In this document: piece after piece, positions 14,640 through 23,347 of the stretch
Layout: each line of letters begins with the position of its first letter
How positions within the stretch are numbered: position 1 is the stretch's first letter
Source of the DNA: a virus
Virus record (IMG/VR): IMGVR_UViG_3300020164_000004
Location: 1 to 37,382 of that record
Strand: one strand, 5' to 3'
Length of the DNA stretch: 37,382 nt
Made by a program: the position numbers and the translations under genes
The notes under the pieces: generated by a model
The model's input: the letters and a program-made list of their open reading frames with translations, nothing else
Told to the model about the DNA's origin: nothing
Database searches by the model: none

Positions 14640-16040
14640 ATGTCAAGTAATAGTTTTAGAGTTGCGTCCGGATTAATTATTGAAGATCCTAACAATCCAG
14701 GTTCAATATTATTCTCTATAGACTCCAGCAATAATGTAATAAACAGTCCATCAACCATCTCAGTCAACGCATCAACCGATGCTTTCCGCATCTTACAGAC
14801 TGGTTCGGGTAACGCTTTGGTTGTGGAAGATGCAACAACTCCGGATACATCGCCTTTTATTGTGGATTCTAATGGGAGACTTTCTGTTGGAAATAAAAAT
14901 AATTTAATTAACTTCCCAAATGCTTTAGCAGTAACATCAAATACTGCTTCTGGAATCCAAAAGAATGAAAATCATAACATTGGTATTATGGCAGAAGGTA
15001 CTGCTAATTCATCAAACACATTAATCTATGGAGTTGGGGTTTACGGGGCTGGATATACTGCTTCCGCAACTAGATGTGGAGGAGTAATTGGTGAAGGGCA
15101 TGTAAGTGCTAGTGCGGATACAGGATCAGCAATTGGAGTTCGTGGTTATGCTAATGACACACACTCTGGTGGTTTGAACATTGGTGTTTTAGGAGAAGCA
15201 TCTGGTAGCAATACTGGTAACTACGCTTTCTATTCCAATACCACAGTTGGTGCAAATAATTATAATTTATATATTGCAGGATCTGCTCCTAATTACTTTG
15301 CAGGTGTTGTAGGGGTTGGTCCTTCAACTTCTAGTAATTTTATTCGCTTTCCAAATGCCCAAGTAGTAGTATCAAATACTGCTTCTGGAATCCAAAAGAA
15401 TGAAAATCATAACATTGGTATTATGGCAGAAGGTACTGCTAATTCATCAAACACATTAATCTATGGAGTTGGTGTTTATGGTGCTGGATATACTGCTTCC
15501 GCAACTAGATGTGGAGGCGTAATTGGTGAAGGACATGTAAGTGCTAGTTCTGACACAGGATCAGCAATTGGTGTTCGTGGATATGCTAATGATGTCCACT
15601 CTGGAGGACTCAATATTGGTGTACTTGGTGAAGCATCTGGTAGCAATACTGGTAACTACGCTTTCTATTCCAATACCACAGTTGGTGCAAATAATTATAA
15701 TTTATATATTGCAGGATCTGCCCTTAATTATTTGGGTGGAGATATTTGTATTTCTGGGGTGATTTCAACCAACGCTACTGCTCCAACTATCGCAGCATCA
15801 AGCGCCATTGCCCCAACCAAAATGATTACTTTTATTTCTGGTACTGCCGCACCAATTGCCAATATTACACCACCAAGTACGATTGCCTCTTGTGGGGGTG
15901 GACAAATAACACTTTTACCAACCGCAACATGGACAACAAACACCGCAGGTAATATTGCGCTATCTTCTACCGCAGTTGTCAATAAAGCACTCATTATGAC
16001 TTGGGATGGACTAACTAATAAGTGGTATCCTAGTTATTAA
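14640..16040 (+). CDS. Fibre-like virion protein with internal domain duplication
   Basis: 466 residues, RBS AGGAGA. Residues about 99-216 and 244-361 are two near-identical beta-rich domains (start NTASGIQKNENHNIGIMAEG, end YNLYIAGSA). The C-terminal 90 residues (SAIAPTKMITFISGT, GGGQITLLPTATW, ALIMTWDGLTNKWYPSY) form an end domain I associate with fibre proteins of T4-like aquatic phages. The N-terminal SNNVINSPSTISVNASTD section suggests fibre shaft. It has its own late promoter. A role in the tail fibre or a head decoration fibre is likely; the exact location in the virion is not known. Confidence 0.7.
   Translation: MSSNSFRVASGLIIEDPNNPGSILFSIDSSNNVINSPSTISVNASTDAFRILQTGSGNALVVEDATTPDTSPFIVDSNGRLSVGNKNNLINFPNALAVTSNTASGIQKNENHNIGIMAEGTANSSNTLIYGVGVYGAGYTASATRCGGVIGEGHVSASADTGSAIGVRGYANDTHSGGLNIGVLGEASGSNTGNYAFYSNTTVGANNYNLYIAGSAPNYFAGVVGVGPSTSSNFIRFPNAQVVVSNTASGIQKNENHNIGIMAEGTANSSNTLIYGVGVYGAGYTASATRCGGVIGEGHVSASSDTGSAIGVRGYANDVHSGGLNIGVLGEASGSNTGNYAFYSNTTVGANNYNLYIAGSALNYLGGDICISGVISTNATAPTIAASSAIAPTKMITFISGTAAPIANITPPSTIASCGGGQITLLPTATWTTNTAGNIALSSTAVVNKALIMTWDGLTNKWYPSY
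14936..15720 (+). repeat. 350-bp direct repeat within the fibre-like gene
   Basis: Bases 14936-15285 and 15371-15720 (offset 435 bp, 145 codons) are nearly identical, differing mostly at silent positions near GGTGTTTATGGTGCTGG and AGTTCTGACACAGG. Homologous recombination between the copies would add or remove exactly one in-frame domain. Confidence 0.9.
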
Positions 16041-16048
16041 AATTACAA

Positions 16049-16056
16049 TATAAATA
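16049..16056 (+). promoter_or_regulatory. T4-type late promoter -10 (TATAAATA)
   Basis: An exact octamer in the gap after the stop at 16040, followed by GATTAAGGAACAAA, matching the downstream bases of the 14598 promoter at all but one position. Confidence 0.85.
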
Positions 16057-16115
16057 GATTAAGGAACAAACAATAGTATATGGAAATTTTTAACTTTAAA
16101 TTTTTGAGGAATATT

Positions 16116-16778
16116 ATGTCAAGTATTGTAAAAGAAAATCTAATTCTAAATTTTGAAACAAAGAAGGATCAAGGATCTTTTTGGTCCGACACATCCGGAC
16201 AACAAAATAAAGGAGTATTCGTCGGTTCGCCAACATATTGTCCAGAAAATAAGGGATCATATAGTTTTAATGGTAATGGACAATATGTCAGATTGCCACA
16301 AGATTTTATTGATGTAACAAAGTCATTTTCTTCGGTTTTTGTATTTAAAACAAAAACCCCAGGAATAATCTTTGGTCAAACCGCAATCCCAGATTTTGAT
16401 GCAGCAACAGGATATGTTCCAGCATTATATGTTGACACCAATGGAAAATTAAGAACTTCGTTTTTCTGGAATGAAAGTGTTGCTCCAGCAACATCAGAAA
16501 TTTCGGTAAATGATGATAAGATCCATGTTGTAATTGTTGTGGTTGAAGATAACATTCAAAAAACATATCTAGATGGGGCATTGATAGGTTCTATAGAAAT
16601 GAAGCAAAATCCATATTCTAATAAATATTTTTATTATGTTGGAGGCGGCAAGGTTGTAAATTGGGAATTTGCCCCACCAACAAATTTCTTTTTTGGAAAT
16701 ATCTATAATGTTGCGTTCTACGATAAAGCATTGACTAAAGAAGAAGTTGCTAAAAATTATAAAGCATTAAAGAGATAA
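16116..16778 (+). CDS. LamG/concanavalin-like domain protein (putative virion lectin)
   Basis: The ATG at 16116 with GAGGA just upstream is preferred over one at 16080, which has no ribosome-binding site; 220 residues. The pattern LILNFETKKDQGSFWSDTSG, YSFNGNGQYVRLP, VVVEDNIQKTYLDGALIGSIE and FFGNIYNVAFYDKALTKEEVAKNY is that of a LamG/concanavalin-type jelly roll (Laminin_G_3-like), in which a final strand and helix follow 'iyNvafYdkaLt'. Such domains bind sugars or proteins and occur in phage fibre and capsid decoration proteins. Carbohydrate binding at the cell surface is inferred. Confidence 0.75.
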   Translation: MSSIVKENLILNFETKKDQGSFWSDTSGQQNKGVFVGSPTYCPENKGSYSFNGNGQYVRLPQDFIDVTKSFSSVFVFKTKTPGIIFGQTAIPDFDAATGYVPALYVDTNGKLRTSFFWNESVAPATSEISVNDDKIHVVIVVVEDNIQKTYLDGALIGSIEMKQNPYSNKYFYYVGGGKVVNWEFAPPTNFFFGNIYNVAFYDKALTKEEVAKNYKALKR

Positions 16779-16793
16779 GTTAAAAATCTGACT

Positions 16794-16833
16794 CATAAAC
16801 CACATTTATACTTTATTTTAGATGTGGTTTATG
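16794..16833 (+). other. 12-bp perfect inverted repeat (hairpin) before the endonuclease gene
   Basis: CATAAACCACAT at 16794-16805 pairs perfectly with ATGTGGTTTATG at 16822-16833 around a 16-base loop. No T-run follows, so it is not a standard terminator; GATATAAT follows directly. It may end the upstream late transcript by another route, protect its 3' end, or regulate the endonuclease gene starting at 16864. Confidence 0.7.
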
Positions 16834-16863
16834 ATATAATTGTATTAATTTAAATCTAATTTT

Positions 16864-18384
16864 ATGATTGTGGAAAAATTCATACAACAAAATCTGCTAG
16901 ACAAAAATTCCAATATTCAATCGACGAAGACAAAGGAAGAATGGTTCATTAAAAATTGCTATGAAAAAGAATATTTGGAAATACTATCAAAAACTGAATT
17001 CTTAGACTCCCCAACATTTCCCCAAAGAATTTATCATATATTAAATTCCGTTGAAGTGCGGATTTTGTGTCCAAATTGTAATCTCAAGTCTCCAACTTTT
17101 GAATCCTATAATAAAGGATATAGGACATTTTGTTCTCCAAAATGCCAATCAAATTATACAAAGGAAAAAAGAAACCAGACTATTATAGACAAATATGGAG
17201 AACATCCATTTTGTAAAACATCTACGATAGAAAAAAGAAAACAAACTTGCCTTCAAAAATTTGGTTCGGAATTTCCATTTCAGAGCAAAGAAATACAAGA
17301 TAAGCAAAAAGAAACGATGTTAGATTCTTATGGAGTAATAAATCCATCAGAATTACAAGAAGTAAAAAACAAAAAAGTAAAAACTTGCCTAAACAATTGG
17401 AAAACCGAATATCCAATTCAATCTAAACAAATACAAGAAAAATCCAAGAATACTAATATTCAAAAATATGGAGTTGAATATTTTTTTCAATCGGATGAAT
17501 TTAAAGAGAGTATTAAAGGTTACATTTACCCAACACAATCAACTGGTGAAATTGAAGTTTTTGAATATATTAAATCAATAGTAAATTCAGAAATTGAACA
17601 GGGTAATAGAACAATTCTAAAAGGAAAAGAATTAGACATTTTAATAAAAGATAAAAATATAGCAATTGAGTATTGTGGTCTATATTGGCACTCAAACAAA
17701 TTTAGAAATAATTCATACCATAAACAAAAATTTAATCTATGTAAAGAACAAAACATCAGATTAATAACCATCTTTGAAGATGAATGGGTGTATAATAAAG
17801 AACTTGTAAAAACAAAATTGGCACATATTTTAAATTTAAACACTTCCAAAAAGATATTTGCTAGGAAATGCTCAATTAAATCATTGAATAATAAATATAA
17901 ATCAGAATTTTATAATAAATATCATATACAAGGCGATGGAAATTCTTCAATTAATATAGGACTCTATTATAATGATGAATTAGTTTCTTCTATTGGTTTT
18001 AAGAAAAGACGCCAAGGAATATATGAATTGGACCGATACGCAACAAAATATATTGTTGTTGGAGGATTTAATAGACTACTTAATCATTTCAAATCCAATT
18101 TTACTTGGACAGAAATAATAACTTTTGCGGATTTAAGATGGCATCTTGGAGAAGTATATCAAAATTCTGGATTTAAATTAGAAAAAACTCTACTACCGGA
18201 CTATTATTATCTTATAAATAATAGAAGAGTTCATAAATTTAATTTTAGAAAATCATCAATCAAAAAGAAATTCTCCGATTCATATGATGAAACTTTATCT
18301 GAATCTGAAAATATGGATAAAATAGGAATTCTTAAAGTATATGATTGTGGAAAAATTAGATTTAAATTAACCAATATAAATTAA
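16864..18384 (+). CDS. Homing-endonuclease-like protein (Vsr/EDxHD-type nuclease) upstream of gp13
   Basis: 506 residues, Lys- and Asn-rich. A zinc finger (C69, C72, C90, C94) is followed by four repeats of the type KYGxxxxFQSxExxxKxxxT (about 105-215), probably DNA-reading units. The nuclease core is ELDILIKDKNIAIEYCGLYWHS (Asp258, Glu269, His276) to IRLITIFEDEW (299-308), a layout like the Vsr-related I-Bth0305I family. Residues 345-506 (HIQGDGNSSINIGLYY, YELDRYATKYIVVGG, TFADLRWHLG) are a domain shared with the protein at 35744-37336 and look GNAT/Mom-like. It is a free-standing gene between virion genes, as homing endonucleases of T4-like phages often are. Confidence 0.8.
   Translation: MIVEKFIQQNLLDKNSNIQSTKTKEEWFIKNCYEKEYLEILSKTEFLDSPTFPQRIYHILNSVEVRILCPNCNLKSPTFESYNKGYRTFCSPKCQSNYTKEKRNQTIIDKYGEHPFCKTSTIEKRKQTCLQKFGSEFPFQSKEIQDKQKETMLDSYGVINPSELQEVKNKKVKTCLNNWKTEYPIQSKQIQEKSKNTNIQKYGVEYFFQSDEFKESIKGYIYPTQSTGEIEVFEYIKSIVNSEIEQGNRTILKGKELDILIKDKNIAIEYCGLYWHSNKFRNNSYHKQKFNLCKEQNIRLITIFEDEWVYNKELVKTKLAHILNLNTSKKIFARKCSIKSLNNKYKSEFYNKYHIQGDGNSSINIGLYYNDELVSSIGFKKRRQGIYELDRYATKYIVVGGFNRLLNHFKSNFTWTEIITFADLRWHLGEVYQNSGFKLEKTLLPDYYYLINNRRVHKFNFRKSSIKKKFSDSYDETLSESENMDKIGILKVYDCGKIRFKLTNIN
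18213..18220 (+). promoter_or_regulatory. TATAAATA inside the endonuclease gene, possible late promoter for gp13
   Basis: An exact octamer lies within the coding sequence, 178 bp before the gp13 start. No other late-type octamer lies between 16864 and gp13, so it could drive the neck genes. It may equally be a chance match in AT-rich coding DNA. Confidence 0.35.
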
Positions 18385-18397
18385 CCGGAATTGATTA

Positions 18398-19144
18398 ATG
18401 TCAAAAGTAAGATCAAGAGAAGAACTAAAAGACTATTGTCTTCGTAGACTAGGCTTCCCTGTCATTGAAATTAATGTTTCAGAAGAGCAAATTGAGGATA
18501 GAATTAGTGACGCATTTCAATACTATACAGAATATCATTATGATGCCATAGAAACAGTCTATTTAAAGCATTTAGTAACCGCACAAGATATCGCTAACAA
18601 ATATCTAACCATTGATGATGGTATCATTAATATTATAAGAATTTTTCCATTATCTTCAACATGGACCAAATCGTACATGTGGGATATTCGATACCAACTA
18701 CGACTCCATGAATTATGGGATTTCACATCTGTTAATCTAACTAATTATTCTATAACGATGCAGCATTTGAGAAGTTTGGAATTGATGTTTACTGGCGAAG
18801 TTCCAGTTAGATATCAAAGACATACAAATAGATTATATCTTGATTTAGCATGGGGAACGACAGAGTTACCAGAAGGATCTGTAGTCATTGCCGAAGGGTA
18901 TAAAATGATTGATCCAGAATTATATACTGATGTTTACGATGATCGCATGGTAAAAAAATTAGCAACAGCATTCCTAAAAAGGCAATGGGGAGAAAATTTA
19001 CGCAAATTCCAAGGAATTTCTCTTCCTGGAGGTGTCACTCTAAATGGTGACAACATTTATGAAGATGCCGTCAGAGAAATAACACAAATTGAGTCTGAAA
19101 TGCAGGATAAGTACGAAATCCCATGTCAATTTTTTATAGGATAA
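18398..19144 (+). CDS. gp13: Neck protein gp13 (head completion)
   Basis: 248 residues (T4 gp13 is about 309). The N-terminus SREELKDYCLRRLGFPVIEINVSEEQIEDRI followed by DAFQYYTEYHYDAIE is the conserved start of the gp13 family. In T4, gp13 with gp14 closes the packaged head and forms the neck that joins the tail. It is followed after 4 bases by the gp14 homologue, as in T4. Its ribosome-binding site is weak (CGGAA), and it lies just 13 bases after the endonuclease stop. Confidence 0.92.
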   Translation: MSKVRSREELKDYCLRRLGFPVIEINVSEEQIEDRISDAFQYYTEYHYDAIETVYLKHLVTAQDIANKYLTIDDGIINIIRIFPLSSTWTKSYMWDIRYQLRLHELWDFTSVNLTNYSITMQHLRSLELMFTGEVPVRYQRHTNRLYLDLAWGTTELPEGSVVIAEGYKMIDPELYTDVYDDRMVKKLATAFLKRQWGENLRKFQGISLPGGVTLNGDNIYEDAVREITQIESEMQDKYEIPCQFFIG

Positions 19145-19148
19145 GGGA

Positions 19149-20024
19149 ATGCCTACAAATCCGTTCTTTAATTTCTATAAAAACAAACCGGAACAAAATC
19201 TTGTTGAAGATTTGATCCATGAATCCATCAAAATGATGGGGTTTGATTGCCATTACATTCCAAATACAAATCAACAATCTAGAGATTTACTTTTTGGTGA
19301 TGATCCACTAAAAAAGTTTGATGTGGCATATCCTATTGAATGTTATCTTTCAAATTCGGTTGATCCTGGAATGAATAATGATTTCTTTTCTAAGTTTGGA
19401 TTAGAAATTAAAAACTCAATTAGAATTCAAATTCCAAGAAGAGCGTTCGCCAAAAGAGTACCACAAGATACTCACATAAGACCACTAGAAGGGGATTTGG
19501 TGTATATTCCTTTCCTATCTGGCACCGGTGAACTTTATGAAATTAAATATGTAAATGATGCGGCAGATTTCTTCACATTTGGAAGAAAATATCCTTATTA
19601 TTGGGAACTTGAACTAGAACTCTTCAAGTATTCACATGAAGATATTGAAACCGGAATTCCAGAAATTGATGTTGTTAATACAGATGATGCATATTCAATC
19701 ATCTACACATTTGGATCTGGATCTGGAAATTATGTTTTGGGGGAAATTGTTTATCAAGGAACATCTATTGAAAATCCAATAGCATTTGGTAAAGTTCAAG
19801 AATGGGACTTACCAAACACTTCAATAAGATTGACAAATATTTCTGGTATATTCTCAAATACTTCGTTAGTAATTGGAGCAACAAGTAATGCTAGATATTC
19901 AATTTCAACATATGATCCTATAAACGAACCTAAGATTGAAAATGCCTGGGACAATAAAGTGATTGAAGATGAAACCGATTTGTTTATTGATAAATCAGAA
20001 GTTAACCCATTTGGTCTACTATAA
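19149..20024 (+). CDS. gp14: Neck protein gp14
   Basis: 291 residues (T4 about 256). The start MPTNPFFNFYKNKPEQNLVEDLI, the section ESIKMMGFDCHYIPN, and GDLVYIPF with LYEIKYVND and PYYWELELELFKYSHEDI are hallmarks of the gp14 family. It partners gp13 in completing the head and making the head-tail connector. An additional C-terminal region (about 190-291: GSGSGNYVLGEIVYQG, ASIRLTNISG-like) holds a small beta-domain also seen in the next gene (NEVVYQGINF), probably a shared accessory domain. Translation is coupled to gp15 by a one-base TAATG overlap. Confidence 0.92.
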   Translation: MPTNPFFNFYKNKPEQNLVEDLIHESIKMMGFDCHYIPNTNQQSRDLLFGDDPLKKFDVAYPIECYLSNSVDPGMNNDFFSKFGLEIKNSIRIQIPRRAFAKRVPQDTHIRPLEGDLVYIPFLSGTGELYEIKYVNDAADFFTFGRKYPYYWELELELFKYSHEDIETGIPEIDVVNTDDAYSIIYTFGSGSGNYVLGEIVYQGTSIENPIAFGKVQEWDLPNTSIRLTNISGIFSNTSLVIGATSNARYSISTYDPINEPKIENAWDNKVIEDETDLFIDKSEVNPFGLL

Positions 20025-21088
20025 TGTCTACATTAACACATTATCACAAAACGATAAGAAAAATTAATGCTGCTTTTGCTTCATTGTTTAATAATATAGT
20101 ACTAATTCGCTATAATCCAGATGGATCGGAAAACCAAAGATTGATCGTACCTATTGAATTTGGAGATAAAGAAAAGTATTTAAAAAGATTGGAAGGAGAT
20201 CCGGAACTCCACAAAAAGATTCAAGTTCTATTACCAAGAATGTCATATGAATTAACTGGATTTAAATATGATGCTAGTAGGAAATTAAATACAAACAATT
20301 TAAATTTTGCTTCTAGTTCATCTTCCGATAAGGTTTTATCGCAATACAATCCAATACCATATGATTTCAATTTTGCTTTAACCATCTATACAAGAACTGT
20401 TGAGGATGGAAATCAAATTCTTGAGCAAATCATTCCATATTTTACTCCAGATTATTCATTAAGATTGAATTTAATTCCAGAAATGAATATTACCAGAACA
20501 GTTCCAATAGTTTTGGATTCTGTTCAACAAATGATTGATGCTGATGGACCATTCAATTCTGAAGTTAGAACTGTCATGTGGACTTTAGGATTTAATGTTA
20601 AAGCATTTATTTTTGGAGCAGTAAAAGATTCTCCAATCATTACAAATAATGCTAGTGGGAATGGTGGAGTTCAAATAAATATAAGAACAAATTCTGGAAA
20701 TAATATTTCGGATGAAAAGGATTTTGCTGGTGTTTGTTGTGAAGGTAATATGTCCAGATCATTTATTATGTCTCCAACATGTAATAATGATTATGCTCCG
20801 AATGAAGTTGTATATCAAGGAATAAACTTCAATAACGCATATGCTTCTGGTAGAGTATATAACTGGAACAATAAATCAAACACTTTAATATTAACACAGA
20901 TATGTGGAGACTTTAGGTTAAACCAACCAATCGTAGGAACAGATACATTAACAATGAGAATACCGCAAGCAAATGCTGCAAATTCAGTCATTGAAATGAA
21001 AATAACAACAGTTCCGCAACCAAATACAGCAACAGCTAATTCATGTTGGGTAGCAAATACGACAATTAAAGAGTTTCCAAATAAATAA
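20024..21088 (+). CDS. gp15: Tail sheath stabiliser / tail completion protein gp15
   Basis: 354 residues (T4 about 272). The N-terminal 205 residues match the gp15 family: KTIRKINAAFASLFNNIVLIR, LIVPIEFGDKEKYLKRL, VLLPRMSYELTGFKYDASRKLN, YNPIPYDFNFALTIYTR, QILEQIIPYFTPDYSLRLN. In T4 gp15 caps the tail end and binds the neck. Residues about 235-354 are an added region with NEVVYQGINFNNAYASGRVYNWN, echoing the EIVYQGTSIENPIAFGKVQEW section of gp14, so the two neck proteins carry related extra domains. Confidence 0.92.
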   Translation: MSTLTHYHKTIRKINAAFASLFNNIVLIRYNPDGSENQRLIVPIEFGDKEKYLKRLEGDPELHKKIQVLLPRMSYELTGFKYDASRKLNTNNLNFASSSSSDKVLSQYNPIPYDFNFALTIYTRTVEDGNQILEQIIPYFTPDYSLRLNLIPEMNITRTVPIVLDSVQQMIDADGPFNSEVRTVMWTLGFNVKAFIFGAVKDSPIITNNASGNGGVQINIRTNSGNNISDEKDFAGVCCEGNMSRSFIMSPTCNNDYAPNEVVYQGINFNNAYASGRVYNWNNKSNTLILTQICGDFRLNQPIVGTDTLTMRIPQANAANSVIEMKITTVPQPNTATANSCWVANTTIKEFPNK

Positions 21089-21102
21089 TTTTTACATTAA
21101 TA

Positions 21103-21546
21103 ATGAGTAGATTTGACAAGAACATGGAGGAATTCTTTGACGTTCCTCCATCAAATTCGGACAACCTTCCGGAAATAAAAGATTCAAACGAAGTAATTCC
21201 CCATGAAACTCTAGATGCGGATTTTAAAAAAGATTACGAAACCGCAAGAGAAAATTTCCATGAATTGATAGAGAAGGGAAAAGAAGCAATTGAAGATATT
21301 TTGGCAATTGCTAAAGATTCCGAAAAAGGTAGAGATTTTGAAGTTGCCGCAACATTATTAAAAACAGTAGTTGAAGCAAACGAAAAGATGATTGATTTAC
21401 ATAAGAAAATCCGAGATATTGCCAACTATTCGCAAGAAAGTGAATCTAAAACAACAATTAAAAATGCCCTGTTTATTGGTTCAACGACAGAACTCAGTAA
21501 GTTGGTAAAAGAATTGAATTCTAAAGATATAACACCAGATCAATGA
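21103..21546 (+). CDS. gp16: Terminase small subunit gp16
   Basis: 147 residues (T4 164). Acidic N-terminus, then a long helical section (YETARENFHELIEKGKEAIE, then EVAATLLKTVVEANEKMIDLHKKIRD) typical of gp16, which forms rings that regulate DNA recognition and the packaging motor. The place, directly before gp17 with a 4-base ATGA overlap, confirms it. No clear Shine-Dalgarno sequence is seen before the ATG. Confidence 0.88.
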   Translation: MSRFDKNMEEFFDVPPSNSDNLPEIKDSNEVIPHETLDADFKKDYETARENFHELIEKGKEAIEDILAIAKDSEKGRDFEVAATLLKTVVEANEKMIDLHKKIRDIANYSQESESKTTIKNALFIGSTTELSKLVKELNSKDITPDQ

Positions 21547-23270
21547 GCATTGAATCTTCATATAGAGCAAATCCCCAACTTAAAGCAGAAGGGGTCAAAA
21601 TTGAATTTACTCAAGATCAAGTTGAAGAGTATATAAAGTGCTCTCAAGATCCAATCTATTTTATTCAAAACTTCGTTAAGGTTGTTCATGTCGATCATGG
21701 AGTAATCCCATTCAAAATGTGGGATTTCCAACAAGACATGGTTAAAACGTTCCACGAAAACAGATTCTCTATTGTTAAGTGTCCTCGACAGGTTGGTAAA
21801 ACAGTATCTTCTGTAGCATATATTCTTTGGATGACTCTATTTAATTCCGATCAGAATATTGCTATTCTAGCAAATAAAGGAGATCTAGCACAAGAAATTC
21901 TTGATAGATATCAATTAGCATACGAAAACCTACCCATGTGGTTACAACAAGGGGTTAGGGTCTGGAATAAAAGATCTATCGAATTGGAAAATGGATCAAA
22001 GGTATTAGCATCTGCTACATCGTCAAATGCCATTCGAGGCGGATCTTTTACTACAGTTTTTCTCGATGAATTTGCATTCGTTCCTCCAAATATAGCAGAA
22101 GGGTTCTTTACTTCAGTTTATCCTGTAATTTCATCTGGCAAATCCACAAAGATGATTATCGTATCAACTCCAAATGGTATGAATCTATTCTATAAGATGT
22201 GGACAGATTCCGTTTCAAATAGAAGTGAATATAAAAATTTCAGTATTCATTGGTCAATGGTTCCTGGAAGAGATCAAAAGTTTAAAGAACAAACTATTAA
22301 AAATACTTCAGAGAGACAGTGGCAACAAGAATTTGAGTGTAATTTCTTAGGATCAACCAATACCTTGGTATCTGGAGAAAAATTAGCATCCTTGGCATAT
22401 CAAAGTCAAGTCGGAAAATATTCCGACATGATAATATATGAACAACCAGTAAAAGACACTATTGATGATGATACTGGAGAACCTCTAACAAAAGATCAGT
22501 TATATGCTATAACAGTGGATGTTTCTGAAGGAAAGAATCTTGACTATTCTGCGTTTTCTGTTTTTGATATTTCTGGAATGCCATATAGACAAGTTGCTGT
22601 ATATAGAAATAATACCATTGCTCCGATGCTTTTTCCATCAATAATTAAAGCATGTGCGGAATATTATAATAATGCTTACGTCTTGATTGAAATAAATATG
22701 AATCCCCAAATTGCAGATATTCTTTCTGAAGATTTAGATTATGAAAATGTTTTAAGAGTATTTACTGGGAATAAGAAACCGCAGACATTATCAATGAAAG
22801 GGGGAAGAGGCATTGCCCAAGGATTAAAAATGTCTCCTTTGGTGAAGAGAATTGGATGTTCAACATTGAAAACTCTTATTGAAAATGATAAATTAATTAT
22901 TAGTGATTTTGAAACCATTTCCGAAATGACAACATTTGTTCAAGAAGGTCCATCATACAAAGCGGAAGAAGGATGTAATGATGACTTAGCGATGACTTTA
23001 GTTATATTTGGTTGGTTAGCAACCCAAAAATTATTTAAAGAAATTGTTGAACATGATTTAAGAAAACAATTACAAATTGAAAATTTTGATTTTATTGAAG
23101 ATGAAATGTTGCCAGTATTGGGACCAACAACAGGACTTGAAACAAAACATTTCATTGAAGATGGGGCAGTTTGGGTTGAAACGACATCATCAGATCCATA
23201 CAGACAAATTTTTAATGAGTTGTTTAGAGATGGCAATGACATAAAAGAAAACCAAAATGAATTCTTCTAA
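21543..23270 (+). CDS. gp17: Terminase large subunit gp17
   Basis: 575 residues (T4 610). The ATPase has Walker A PRQVGKT (81-87), Walker B TVFLDEF (Asp175, catalytic Glu176) and coupling motif STPNG (208-212). The RNase H-like nuclease has YAITVDVSEG (Asp326), LIEIN (Glu383) and NDDLAM with the final acidic residues. It powers DNA translocation into the prohead and makes the headful cuts. The intact motif set and length indicate a working gene without intron or intein. Confidence 0.96.
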   Translation: MSIESSYRANPQLKAEGVKIEFTQDQVEEYIKCSQDPIYFIQNFVKVVHVDHGVIPFKMWDFQQDMVKTFHENRFSIVKCPRQVGKTVSSVAYILWMTLFNSDQNIAILANKGDLAQEILDRYQLAYENLPMWLQQGVRVWNKRSIELENGSKVLASATSSNAIRGGSFTTVFLDEFAFVPPNIAEGFFTSVYPVISSGKSTKMIIVSTPNGMNLFYKMWTDSVSNRSEYKNFSIHWSMVPGRDQKFKEQTIKNTSERQWQQEFECNFLGSTNTLVSGEKLASLAYQSQVGKYSDMIIYEQPVKDTIDDDTGEPLTKDQLYAITVDVSEGKNLDYSAFSVFDISGMPYRQVAVYRNNTIAPMLFPSIIKACAEYYNNAYVLIEINMNPQIADILSEDLDYENVLRVFTGNKKPQTLSMKGGRGIAQGLKMSPLVKRIGCSTLKTLIENDKLIISDFETISEMTTFVQEGPSYKAEEGCNDDLAMTLVIFGWLATQKLFKEIVEHDLRKQLQIENFDFIEDEMLPVLGPTTGLETKHFIEDGAVWVETTSSDPYRQIFNELFRDGNDIKENQNEFF

Positions 23271-23347
23271 ATAGATTTATCGTCAAAAACTTGGTTTTAC
23301 TAAATAATTAAAAGAAAGCACATATTTTTTAATTAGGAGATTCACAT

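Noticed and set aside
16834-16840. TATAAT-like box before the endonuclease gene as a host sigma-70 promoter
   Set aside because: No convincing -35 element at the right distance in this AT-rich stretch.
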